From the NCBI RefSeq assembly GCF_012958305.1, contig NZ_JABBYO010000002.1, positions 558,001 to 622,000 on the forward strand: DNA of 64,000 bases, in the 5' to 3' direction. This DNA comes from Tautonia rosea. Lineage in GTDB: Bacteria; Planctomycetota; Planctomycetia; Isosphaerales; Isosphaeraceae. The notes beneath the pieces were generated by a model. That model was given only the letters and a program-made list of their open reading frames with translations, searched no databases and had not been told where the DNA came from. Positions 11,111-19,226 of the stretch are shown one piece after another. How positions within the stretch are numbered: the first letter of the stretch is position 1; the number at the start of each line of letters is the position of its first letter. The position numbers and the translations under genes were made by a program.

Positions 11111-11524
11111 TCAGTACATCCCGAGTTCATCTCGGGCATCTTCGGACATGCGATCGGGAGACCAGGGAGGGCTCATGACCAGTTTCACGTTGGCCTTTGA
11201 GACCCCTTGAAGCGATTCGATCACCTCAGTCGCTTCCCGAACGATTTGAGGTCCGGCTGGACAGGCCGGAGAGGTTAAGGTCATCTCGACATCGATCTCC
11301 CCCTCTCGGGTTGCAACCGTGTAGACCAGGCCGAGGTCGACGATATTGACGCCGATCTCAGGGTCCTTCACGGCTTTCAGGGCGGTCAGGACGATCTCCT
11401 GATCGGGCCCTTGGCCCAAGTCTGGGGACTGAGTCGGGTCGGGCTGCGGCGTGGAAGCGTCGGTCATGACAGGGATTCCGAAGTCGGGGACGAGGATTCG
11501 GGACGAAGGAGGCTCGGGGTTCAT
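11111..11524 (-). CDS. sufT: DUF59/MIP18-type Fe-S assembly factor (SufT-like)
   Basis: 137 residues. The MIP18/DUF59 core has DPEIGVNIVDLGLVY (54-68) and the conserved Cys in SPACPAGP (Cys88). SufT/PaaD-type proteins help mature or transfer Fe-S clusters. The N-terminal 40 residues are Pro/Gln-rich and not conserved-looking; an internal ATG at 11467 is an alternative start. The longer ATG overlaps the sufE stop as ATGA, which favours it through translational coupling. It is the last gene of the suf cluster. The symbol is assigned by family and context. Confidence 0.8.
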   Translation of the reverse strand: MNPEPPSSRILVPDFGIPVMTDASTPQPDPTQSPDLGQGPDQEIVLTALKAVKDPEIGVNIVDLGLVYTVATREGEIDVEMTLTSPACPAGPQIVREATEVIESLQGVSKANVKLVMSPPWSPDRMSEDARDELGMY

Positions 11525-11967
11525 TTCTGCTGAGACTGTTCGGTCGAAGCTGCTTCGGTTCGAGCCACCATGGCCTTGAGGCGCTGAAGAACTCCGGAGA
11601 GACCGCTCGTGCGTTGCATGCCCAGAATCTCGGCCATTCCGGTGCGTTGAATCAGGTCGTTAGGGACGCTCAGCACGTCCTCAACGGTTGCACCGTCGAG
11701 ACCCCGCACCAGCAGGCACACAAAGCCCCGCACGGTCGGCGCTTCCGGGGGAACATCCGCGAAGAGATGGATGTGCGGTCCCTGACGTTCCAGAAAGAGG
11801 AAGACCGGCGACTGGCACTCAGGAACCCGATGCGCCTCATCCTTGTACTGTGAGAGCCGATCGGGGAGCGGAGGGAGATCGTTCGCCAGGTCGATCAGCA
11901 GTTCGATCCGTTCCTGACGATCCGCCTCGCGCAGTTCCTCGACAAGTTCATCGAGTGCAGGGGGCAA
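11521..11967 (-). CDS. sufE: cysteine desulfuration protein SufE
   Basis: 148 residues, typical of SufE, which accepts persulfide sulfur from SufS on a conserved Cys and passes it to the SufBCD scaffold. The Cys is Cys51 in HRVPECQSPVF. A second family signature, a strand with VRGFVCLLVRGLDG and a helix with LGMQRTSGLSGVLQRL, is present. It overlaps the DUF59 gene by 4 bases and follows the rhodanese gene by 64 bases. Its normal partner sufS is not in the cluster. Confidence 0.92.
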   Translation of the reverse strand: MPPALDELVEELREADRQERIELLIDLANDLPPLPDRLSQYKDEAHRVPECQSPVFLFLERQGPHIHLFADVPPEAPTVRGFVCLLVRGLDGATVEDVLSVPNDLIQRTGMAEILGMQRTSGLSGVLQRLKAMVARTEAASTEQSQQK

Positions 11968-12031
11968 CGGTCACTCTCCATCGGGCTTGAGGCCAGTCAA
12001 TCAGGGACAATCCATCTTCGAGTCACGACGA

Positions 12032-12913
12032 TCACTCAGAGCCCCGAGCAATCGGAACACCGACGAGGTTCCCCCATTCGGTCCAGGAACCATCATAATT
12101 CCGCACCCTGGGATACCCGAGCAGGTAGGTCAAGACAAACCAGGTCAGGCTCGATCGTTCCCCAATCCGGCAGTAGGCGACAACCTCATCCGACGAGTTC
12201 AGGCCGGTCTCCTGCTCGAAGATCCCCTTCAGCTCATCGACCGACTTGAAGGTTCCATCCTCGTTGACCGCCCGAGACCAGGGAACACTCTTGGCTCCAG
12301 GAATATGACCAGCGCGAAGTGAGCCTTCTTGAGGGTAGTCGGGCATGTGCAAGAGTTCTCCGGTGTATTCACCCGGACTTCGCACATCAATCAGTTTCTT
12401 CCCGGCCTTGAGGTGGGCAAGCACTTCGTCGCGGAAGATGCGGATCTTGGAGGGATCGCTTCCCTTGACCGTGTAGTTGGTCCTCGGGTAACTGGGAGTG
12501 TCCTTGCTGAGGGGGCGCTTCTGGTCGATCCAGAGTTTCCGACCGCCGTTCATGATCCGGCAGTCATCGTGCCCGAAGAGCTTGAAGGCCCAGAAGGCGT
12601 AGCAGGCCCACCAGTTCGACTTGTCGCCGTAGAAGACAACCGTGGTGTCGTTGGCGATGCCGCTTCGCGAGCAGATGTCCGCAAATTTCTCGGCGTCGAT
12701 ATAGTCGCGGATCAACTGATCCTGGAGGTCGCCTTGCCAGTCGATCTTGACCGCGCCGGGCACATGGCCCATGTCGTACAGCAACACATCCTCATCGCTT
12801 TCGACAATGCGAACCTTGGGATTGTCGCGTTGTTGCTCGACCCAGTCGGCAGACACGAGCACTTCGGGATGGGCGTAATCGGCCATGGTTGGGGGGTTCC
12901 TGGATTCACTCAC
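12032..12913 (-). CDS. tandem-rhodanese sulfurtransferase
   Basis: Two rhodanese domains, about 18-140 (inactive) and 155-290 (active, catalytic Cys248 in YCRIGERSS). The CRIGERSS loop and the following [14 protein letters not shown] closely resemble actinobacterial CysA/SseA thiosulfate sulfurtransferases. It moves sulfane sulfur from thiosulfate to thiol acceptors. The frame starts at GTG 12913; an ATG at 12886 is also possible. The position between sufD and sufE suggests it feeds or balances sulfur for Fe-S assembly, which is inference from context. Confidence 0.9.
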   Translation of the reverse strand: MSESRNPPTMADYAHPEVLVSADWVEQQRDNPKVRIVESDEDVLLYDMGHVPGAVKIDWQGDLQDQLIRDYIDAEKFADICSRSGIANDTTVVFYGDKSNWWACYAFWAFKLFGHDDCRIMNGGRKLWIDQKRPLSKDTPSYPRTNYTVKGSDPSKIRIFRDEVLAHLKAGKKLIDVRSPGEYTGELLHMPDYPQEGSLRAGHIPGAKSVPWSRAVNEDGTFKSVDELKGIFEQETGLNSSDEVVAYCRIGERSSLTWFVLTYLLGYPRVRNYDGSWTEWGNLVGVPIARGSE

Positions 12914-12926
12914 AAATGGATTCGAA

Positions 12927-12955
12927 ATCCGCAGACGGCAGGGCCGTCTGCGGAT
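12927..12955 (-). terminator. 13-bp hairpin between sufD and the rhodanese gene
   Basis: Perfect 13-bp stem (12927-12939 with 12943-12955) and a 3-base loop. It lies 48 bases after sufD and 14 bases before the rhodanese start. On the minus strand TTTCGAAT follows. It could be a partial terminator or an mRNA processing/stability element inside the operon. Confidence 0.4.
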
Positions 12956-13002
12956 CGCAGGGTGAAGGCGAAAGATGCGTGATGACAGGCAAGGCCTCTC
13001 GT

Positions 13003-14373
13003 TCAGGAGCCGACGGTTTCGGTCAGACTCAACGAGGAGGTGCTGCCAGACTCGAGTTTCTGAGCGACCGCCTGAGCCAGGGTGTCTCGGACCGGTTCGA
13101 CGCTGATCCGATCATAGACGTTGGCAAAGAAGCCCTCGACGATGAGCCGGGTTGCCGTCGCGCGGTCGATCCCTCGGGCCTGAGCGTAGAAGACCATCTC
13201 CGGATCAACCGGACCGGCGGTCGCACCGTGTGTGCAGCGGACCTCGTTGGCCTCGATTTCGAGACCCGGAATCGAGTCAGCCCGTGCGTCCTCGTCGAGG
13301 ACGAGGTTATCGTTCTTCTGGTAGGCGTCGGTATGCTGGGCGTCGGGCTCAACCTTGATCATGCCTCGCCAGACGAGGCGTGACTTGTCCTTCAATCCAC
13401 CTTTGTAGAGCAGGTCGCTGGTCGTATTCGGTGCCATATGATCCTGACGGGTAATGTACGTCAGATTCTGTCTTCCCGAAGTGAACATGACACCGTTAAC
13501 CTGCGCCCTGGCCTTTTCTCCCACCAGGGCCACATCCTGATTCACCTTCGCGACCCGGCCACCGAGGCCACCTACCGTCCACTGCAAGGCGGCATCGGCA
13601 CCGACGAGGGCTCGCTCTCGGCTCAGGTGCCAGGTTGCCTCGTCCCAGTTCTGAAGGTTCACGAATCGGAGCTTTGAACCGCGACGGAGAATCAGCTCGA
13701 CACCGCCGACATGCAGACCGGGTTCCTTGCCACGGTCCGCTCCAGCGGTTTCCTGGACGAGTGTCGCCTCGGCCCCTTCGTCGAGCAGCACAAGGGTGTG
13801 GTTCAGATCCGTCGTTCCTTCGGGAGAGAGGCCGATGAGATGGAACAACGGCACTTCGACCTTGACCCCTTTTGGCACATAGAGCAGCACCCCTCCCGTC
13901 CAGAAGGCTGCATGAAGGGCGGCAAAGGCGTCGGCGTCCACTTGGAACGCCTCAGTCATGAGGTGATCACGAAGCAGGTCGGGATGCTCCTTGATCGCGG
14001 TGGCAAGATTGAGGAAGACCGCTCCGCCGAGTTTCGAAGCGTCAGCAACGCGCGTCGGACACCCATCGACCTGAGCGATGCCGGTGCCATAAAGGGAATC
14101 GAGGCCCCTAGCGACTGGATCAAGGGCGTTCCGGGCCGCTTCGGATGGCTCTCGAGAGGACGGGGGAGTAAACCGATCGAGCTTGAGCGCACGGATGTCG
14201 GTGCGTCGCCATTCCTCATCGCGAAGCGTCGGGAGGGGAGTGGTCTTGAACCGCTCGAACGCCGATCGACGACGATCGAGCAACCAGCTCGGCTCGTCGC
14301 GAGTGTCGAGGAACGAGGTGAAGGTCGCTTCGGTGAAGCCGCCGGCGGCTGGAGTCGTGGTGGCGCTGCTCAT
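13003..14373 (-). CDS. sufD: Fe-S cluster assembly protein SufD
   Basis: 456 residues from ATG 14373 (start chosen because the conserved region begins [18 protein letters not shown]; the open frame continues upstream without homology). SufD partners SufB in the SufBC2D scaffold. The C-terminal beta-helix and end carry the family features: [37 protein letters not shown], and [18 protein letters not shown]-like sequence with the conserved CTHGAT His. It follows sufB by 224 bases, with a hairpin in between. Confidence 0.94.
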   Translation of the reverse strand: MSSATTTPAAGGFTEATFTSFLDTRDEPSWLLDRRRSAFERFKTTPLPTLRDEEWRRTDIRALKLDRFTPPSSREPSEAARNALDPVARGLDSLYGTGIAQVDGCPTRVADASKLGGAVFLNLATAIKEHPDLLRDHLMTEAFQVDADAFAALHAAFWTGGVLLYVPKGVKVEVPLFHLIGLSPEGTTDLNHTLVLLDEGAEATLVQETAGADRGKEPGLHVGGVELILRRGSKLRFVNLQNWDEATWHLSRERALVGADAALQWTVGGLGGRVAKVNQDVALVGEKARAQVNGVMFTSGRQNLTYITRQDHMAPNTTSDLLYKGGLKDKSRLVWRGMIKVEPDAQHTDAYQKNDNLVLDEDARADSIPGLEIEANEVRCTHGATAGPVDPEMVFYAQARGIDRATATRLIVEGFFANVYDRISVEPVRDTLAQAVAQKLESGSTSSLSLTETVGS

Positions 14374-14531
14374 CGCATTTCGTCTTGATGTCTTGGGTCG
14401 CAGACGGACAGATTCGGTCGGCACGCCGGGTTGGGCTCGATCGGCGCAAGGAGGCGAGAGATTCCGGGAACACCATCCGATCGGAAACACGATTCCGACC
14501 GGACGGACGGAGCAAGATTGCAAGCGAGCCA

Positions 14532-14583
14532 GGCCATCGGTTCTCATCGCGGAGACAAAGCAGACTAGGGAGAACCGATGGCC
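14532..14583 (-). other. 14-bp inverted repeat between sufB and sufD
   Basis: Arms 14532-14545 and 14570-14583 are exact reverse complements with a 24-base loop. It lies 14 bases past the sufB stop in transcript order. Possible roles are partial termination, RNase protection, or differential expression of sufB over sufD. Confidence 0.4.
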
Positions 14584-14597
14584 GAGTGAGGATCGAA

Positions 14598-16013
14598 TTA
14601 GCCGACCGAGCCTTCCATCTGAAGCTGGATCAGCTTGTTCATTTCGACGGCGTATTCCATCGGCAGCTCCTTGACCAGAGGCTCAATGAAGCCGGAGACG
14701 ATCAAGGTGCTGGCCTCGGCTTCGGAGAGACCTCTGCTCATCAGGTAGAAGAGCTGCTCCTCGCCGATTTTCGAGACGCTGGCCTCGTGGCCGAGCTTGA
14801 CATCATCTTCCTCGATCTCGATGTACGGGTATGTATCTGATCGGCTGATCGGGTCGAGGATCAAGGCGTCGCAGACGACGTTCGACTTCGAGCCCTTCGC
14901 CCCGTCCATCACCTTGAGGAGGCCTCGATAACTCGATCGGCCGCCGTTCTTCGAGATTGACTTGGAGATGATTCGGCTGGAGGTGTAAGGCGCCTCGTGA
15001 ACGACCTTGCCGCCGGCATCCTGGTGTTGCCCCTTGCCGGCGAAGGCGATCGAGAGGATCTCGCCGCGAGCCCCTTTGCCTCGCATGTGGACGGCGGGGT
15101 ACTTCATGGTCAGGCGGCTACCGAGATTGCCGTCGACCCACTCCATCAAGGCGTCCTCGTGGGCGACCGCTCGCTTGGTCACGAGGTTGTAGATGTTGTT
15201 CGCCCAGTTCTGGATCGTCGTGTAGCGGCAGCGGCCGCCCTTCTTGACGATGATCTCGACGACGGCCGAGTGAAGGCTCTCGGTCGTGTACATCGGGGCG
15301 GTGCAGCCTTCGACATAATGGACCTGAGCACCTTCTTCGACAATGATCAAGGTTCGCTCAAACTGGCCCATGTTCTCGGCATTGATCCGGAAGTAGGCCT
15401 GCAGCGGGATGTCCACCTTCACCCCAGCGGGGATGTAGACGAACGAGCCTCCCGACCAGACGGCAGTGTTCAGGGCGGCGAACTTGTTGTCGTCGTGCGG
15501 GATGATCGTGCCGAAATACTCGCGGACCAGATCCGGATACTCCCGGACGGCCGAGTCGGTATCAGTGAAGATCACGCCGAGCTTCTGCAAGTCTTCACGA
15601 AGGCTGTGATAGACGACCTCAGATTCATACTGAGCGCCAACACCGGCAAGAAACTTCTTCTCGGCCTCGGGAATGCCGAGCTTATCGAAGGTCCGCTTGA
15701 TGTCAGCCGGCACGTCGTCCCACGACTTCCCTTGCCGGTCGGCGGCCCTCATATAGTAGTAAATGTCGTTGTAGTCGAGTTCCGATAGGACACCGCCCCA
15801 GTTCGGGGTAGGCTTCTGCCAGAAGACCTCAAGGGCCTTCAGGCGGATCTGCCGCATCCAGTCAGGCTCTCCCTTCATCTCGGAGATCTGATTGACAACC
15901 TCCGCAGACAAGCCTTTCTGGCTCTTAAAGTTATAGTTGGCGTCCGAATCACGGAAGCCATACTTGTACTCTTCGTTGATGCCCTTCACCTGGGCGTTGA
16001 GGTCGGTTGCCAT
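14598..16013 (-). CDS. sufB: Fe-S cluster assembly protein SufB
   Basis: 471 residues, the normal SufB length. SufB is the scaffold subunit on which clusters form. Visible family segments include YKYGFRDSD near the start, [38 protein letters not shown], the Cys-containing [14 protein letters not shown] and [12 protein letters not shown] regions, and [19 protein letters not shown] near the end. A GGAGG ribosome-binding site lies 8 bases before the ATG. It sits directly between sufC and sufD. Confidence 0.97.
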   Translation of the reverse strand: MATDLNAQVKGINEEYKYGFRDSDANYNFKSQKGLSAEVVNQISEMKGEPDWMRQIRLKALEVFWQKPTPNWGGVLSELDYNDIYYYMRAADRQGKSWDDVPADIKRTFDKLGIPEAEKKFLAGVGAQYESEVVYHSLREDLQKLGVIFTDTDSAVREYPDLVREYFGTIIPHDDNKFAALNTAVWSGGSFVYIPAGVKVDIPLQAYFRINAENMGQFERTLIIVEEGAQVHYVEGCTAPMYTTESLHSAVVEIIVKKGGRCRYTTIQNWANNIYNLVTKRAVAHEDALMEWVDGNLGSRLTMKYPAVHMRGKGARGEILSIAFAGKGQHQDAGGKVVHEAPYTSSRIISKSISKNGGRSSYRGLLKVMDGAKGSKSNVVCDALILDPISRSDTYPYIEIEEDDVKLGHEASVSKIGEEQLFYLMSRGLSEAEASTLIVSGFIEPLVKELPMEYAVEMNKLIQLQMEGSVG

Positions 16014-16104
16014 GCGGAATCCTCCACCGTCGGGCGGTGAGCAGGGATGAATTTGGAAAAAATCAGAATTTCAACACAAATGCGGATGTGGTCCGAAGGA
16101 GTTC

Positions 16105-16938
16105 TCAGAAGGCCGAAGAAGAGGTCATCCCCGCACGCTCTTCGAGTTCGTCCTCGTCCTTGGCGGCTTCGGGATACTTGGCTCGGACCCAGTCATACCC
16201 CTCACGTTCCAGTTGATCGACCAGTTCAGGCCCGCCGTTCTCGACGATTCGACCACCGAACAGGATGTGCACAAATTGGGGCTGAATGTAGGTGAGGATG
16301 CGCTGGTAGTGAGTGATCACCAGGACACCTGTCCCCTGGCGTTCGGCCACGCGATTCACCCCCTCGGAGACGATACGGACGGCGTCGATATCGAGACCAC
16401 TATCCGTCTCATCAAGAATGGCGAACGATGGCTGAAGCATGGCAAGCTGGAGCACTTCGGCCCGCTTCTTTTCACCGCCAGAGAAGCCTTCGTTGAGGTA
16501 GCGACGAGCGAACTCGGGGTCCATGCCGAGTTCATTCATCACGCTCCGCAGGTCCTTGCGGAACTCCCGCATCGGAATGAGTTCTTCACCTTCCTTGCGG
16601 TCGGGGTTGCGAACGTTGGTCACGGCATGCCGGAGGAAGTTGGCAACGGTGACGCCAGGGATGGAGGTCGGGTACTGAAAGGCGAGGAAAAGTCCTGCTT
16701 TCGCCCGTTCATCCGCCTCCATTTCCAGCAGGTCGACACCATTGAGCGTGGCAGAACCTTCGAGAATCTCGTAGTTCGGGTGACCCATCAACGCGTAGCT
16801 CAGCGTGCTCTTGCCCGAACCGTTGGGACCCATCAAGGCATGGACTTCCCCTTGACGTAGGGTCAGATCGACCCCCTTGAGGATTTCCTTGCCTTCGACG
16901 GCAACACGAAGGTTCTTGATCTCCAGGACTTTGCTCAT
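16105..16938 (-). CDS. sufC: Fe-S assembly ATPase SufC
   Basis: 277 residues from ATG 16938 (MSKVLEIKNLRVAVEGKEIL). ABC-type ATPase of the SufBCD complex. Walker A GPNGSGKST, signature FSGGEKKR and Walker B FAILDETDSGLDIDA are intact. The last ~20 residues are acidic (EAAKDEDELEERAG) and extend beyond the common core. It lies downstream of sufR by 120 bases, a gap that holds a 9-bp hairpin (16975-17000). Confidence 0.96.
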   Translation of the reverse strand: MSKVLEIKNLRVAVEGKEILKGVDLTLRQGEVHALMGPNGSGKSTLSYALMGHPNYEILEGSATLNGVDLLEMEADERAKAGLFLAFQYPTSIPGVTVANFLRHAVTNVRNPDRKEGEELIPMREFRKDLRSVMNELGMDPEFARRYLNEGFSGGEKKRAEVLQLAMLQPSFAILDETDSGLDIDAVRIVSEGVNRVAERQGTGVLVITHYQRILTYIQPQFVHILFGGRIVENGGPELVDQLEREGYDWVRAKYPEAAKDEDELEERAGMTSSSAF

Positions 16939-17058
16939 CGTTCGGTGGCCTCGGTGGCTCTCGTCGCGGGTGCCGCCGGTCGGCGCGTGGTCCGACCGGC
17001 ATTCAGGTTCACAGGTACCGGGCAATCGGGCCAAGGGTCTGAGAGACCGGGGATTCGG

Positions 17059-17742
17059 TCAGCTTGCCTGAGCCCGGGAAGGGTCGGATGTTGGGGGAGG
17101 CTTGGCCTCGAAATCACAGGACCGGTGCCCGTCGAGACGGCACTGGCTGAGACGAAGCCCGTGGCCAAGAACCTTCTCGAACATTTTGCGTTCCAAGGCG
17201 CAAATGTCTCGGTCGGCCTCAGCAAGCTCGAAGTAAGGGCACGAGTGAAGTTCGAGCACCGGCATTGCGTCACCTCGCTGGGCGACCTCGGTCTCGATCC
17301 CCCGTCCGTGCAGCACGGTTCCGAGTTGTTCGAGGCGCTCTTGCCAGCCACGGCCGCGGACCTCGTTCCGATACAGGTCGGCCAGGCGATCGGTGATCCG
17401 GGTGAACAACATACGCCTGAGTTTGCGATCCTCGACGTTGCGCATCAGCTCTTCCCAGAGCGCGACCGCAAGGTCCGCGTAATTTTGACCAAGGCGGCGG
17501 TGCGCCTCGACACTTGCCTGATAGACGTGTCGAGGTCGTCCGCGTCCCACATGCTCGGCCCGACGTTCGACCAGCCCGGCACCGCAGAGCCGGATCAGCC
17601 GATTGCGGACGGCAGTGGCCGTGACCCCCAGCTCCGTAGCCATCTCGGCGACCGTCAGCGGACCTCGTCGCCGAATGAGATCCAGCAACGGTCGGTCGGA
17701 ACTGTCCGGGTCAAAACCGCGACGATCAAACTGGGTGGTCAT
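17059..17742 (-). CDS. sufR: SufR-like Fe-S-sensing transcriptional regulator
   Basis: 227 residues from ATG 17742, preceded by GGGAGG. The N-terminal winged helix (about 15-85: LLDLIRRRGPLTVAEMATEL, TATAVRNRLIRL) is of the DeoR/ArsR-like type used by SufR. The C-terminal part carries four cysteines as C-x12-C-x19-C-x7-C (SCPYFELAEADRDIC ... QCRLDGHRSC), candidates for Fe-S ligands. Cyanobacterial SufR represses the suf operon when its cluster is loaded; the same role is inferred from position at the head of this cluster. The promoter upstream contains a palindrome. Confidence 0.85.
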   Translation of the reverse strand: MTTQFDRRGFDPDSSDRPLLDLIRRRGPLTVAEMATELGVTATAVRNRLIRLCGAGLVERRAEHVGRGRPRHVYQASVEAHRRLGQNYADLAVALWEELMRNVEDRKLRRMLFTRITDRLADLYRNEVRGRGWQERLEQLGTVLHGRGIETEVAQRGDAMPVLELHSCPYFELAEADRDICALERKMFEKVLGHGLRLSQCRLDGHRSCDFEAKPPPTSDPSRAQAS

Positions 17743-18267
17743 GGTCAAAATACCTCCCCCTTCCATCCTCATGGGGCTCATTCTAAACCGACCCCGTGGG
17801 GTCGTCCACGGGTTATTCGATTTTTCCGCAAAAAATAGTGTGAAAAATACCGGGTGACGGAATGCGGAATTGGTCGTTGCGTGGATTGATGGCCGTGTCA
17901 CGCCAATCGTCGGCTGCCGTTTAATCAGGAAAGCGGAGGGGTATGGCGTGCTTCATCGAGAGGGGGTACGATCGATTCGGGAAACATCCATGACGAAAAT
18001 GGGAAACCAGGATATGGATGGATTGCCCGCGTCATTATAGAACTCAAAGGCTGATTCATCCCTGACCTGCTCCGGATCCGCAGCCGAACGTCGTCGACGG
18101 TCGATGGCGTTGGTGAAGCGAAGTGGTTTGCACCGGCAACGATGAGGCTCCTGGCCTCTTGACAACCATCGACGGTGTTCTAATTTAACCAACTTAGGCC
18201 GCGGTTCGGCTGCCGTGCCGGCCCCGAGCGGCGATGCTTCGGGAGGTCCCCCGCCGGGGTTCTGATT
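17743..18267. other. divergent regulatory region between sufR and an XRE regulator gene
   Basis: About 525 bases. The sufR-proximal end holds the predicted promoter and palindrome at 17780-17808. The rest contains no gene that I can support. Confidence 0.5.
17780..17808 (-). promoter_or_regulatory. predicted suf promoter with operator palindrome
   Basis: Read on the minus strand: TGGACG (-35, 17803-17808), a 17-base spacer, and TAGAAT (-10, 17780-17785), about 38 bases before the sufR ATG. The spacer holds an inverted repeat with 7-bp arms, CGACCCC-GT-GGGGTCG on the plus strand (17789-17804). A repressor bound there would block polymerase, so it is a good candidate SufR operator. Confidence 0.55.
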
Positions 18268-19062
18268 GTGGCACGAAAGAAGACCTCGCATTCCCGCCTC
18301 AAGCTCAAAACGGTGATCTCTCACCGCTTGAAAGAGGTTCGCCAGGAACTCTTCGGAGAACATGGCGGGCCTGAACTGGCGAGACGGCTGAACCTGCCGG
18401 CTCGCACCTGGTACAACTACGAAACCGGTGTCACGGTTCCGGCCGAGGTCCTGCTCGCCTTCATTGATCAGACGGGAGTCAACCCGGTCTGGCTCCTTTC
18501 GGGGGAAGGGCCGCGCTATCGTCGCGGTCTGGAAGATCAGGTCCTTTCGGATCTCACTCCCCAGGAATTGATTCGACGAGGTCTGGAGAAGCTCGAAGAG
18601 CGTGATCCAGAAGCACTGTCCGTCGACCACGACGACGCTGAGCAGACCGAGGAATTTGTGACGGTCGGGGTCGTCAATTCCGAGGACCTGGCCGGTGATG
18701 TCAGCCCGCTGCGGGCGATTGATTCGATCCTCGTTTACCACGGCTGGCTAAAACACCCGAAGTCCACGGTAGCGCTCCGGATCGAGGATGACGCGATGCA
18801 TCCGATCCTCCCCATCGGCTCGATGGTCGCCGTTGACTGCGCGATCCGAGGGGCTGAGGAGCTTCAAGGACGCATCGTCGCGGCTCGGGTGGAAGGTCGG
18901 GCCGTGATCCGATGGCTTGAACTGAGTGGTCGTCACCTGATTCTCCGGCCCAACCGCTCAAGCCCTGATACGCCCACCGTGGCGATCGAACCGGCGGCTG
19001 TCGGTCAGGGGGCGGGGCCAATCCTTGGTCAGGTGGTCTGGTCCTGGAGTCGGTTCATCTGA
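18268..19062 (+). CDS. XRE-type regulator with degenerate S24 (LexA-like) domain
   Basis: 264 residues starting at GTG. Residues about 15-80 form a helix-turn-helix (ELARRLNLPARTWYNYETG). Residues about 130-262 resemble the S24/LexA/phage C2 repressor dimerisation-protease fold (IEDDAMHPILPIGSMVAVD). The nucleophile Ser of the SM-x-P motif is replaced by Ala (DAMHP, about 175-179), and the region where the general-base Lys is expected reads AVIRWLEL with Arg. Self-cleavage is therefore unlikely. A chromosomal regulator; target unknown. Confidence 0.75.
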   Translation: MARKKTSHSRLKLKTVISHRLKEVRQELFGEHGGPELARRLNLPARTWYNYETGVTVPAEVLLAFIDQTGVNPVWLLSGEGPRYRRGLEDQVLSDLTPQELIRRGLEKLEERDPEALSVDHDDAEQTEEFVTVGVVNSEDLAGDVSPLRAIDSILVYHGWLKHPKSTVALRIEDDAMHPILPIGSMVAVDCAIRGAEELQGRIVAARVEGRAVIRWLELSGRHLILRPNRSSPDTPTVAIEPAAVGQGAGPILGQVVWSWSRFI

Positions 19063-19226
19063 GCCTCCCCAACCGATTTCTCGAATCGAGTGCGTTTGGT
19101 GCTTGCATCTGATGCTCCCGCGCATGATCCTGATCGCTAATTGCGATCTCGCCGGCAGGCGTGGGCCTCGGGCGGCGACGCCCCTCCGTGTCGGCAGTGC
19201 ACATCCTCCTGTCTGTGCCGGCCCTC

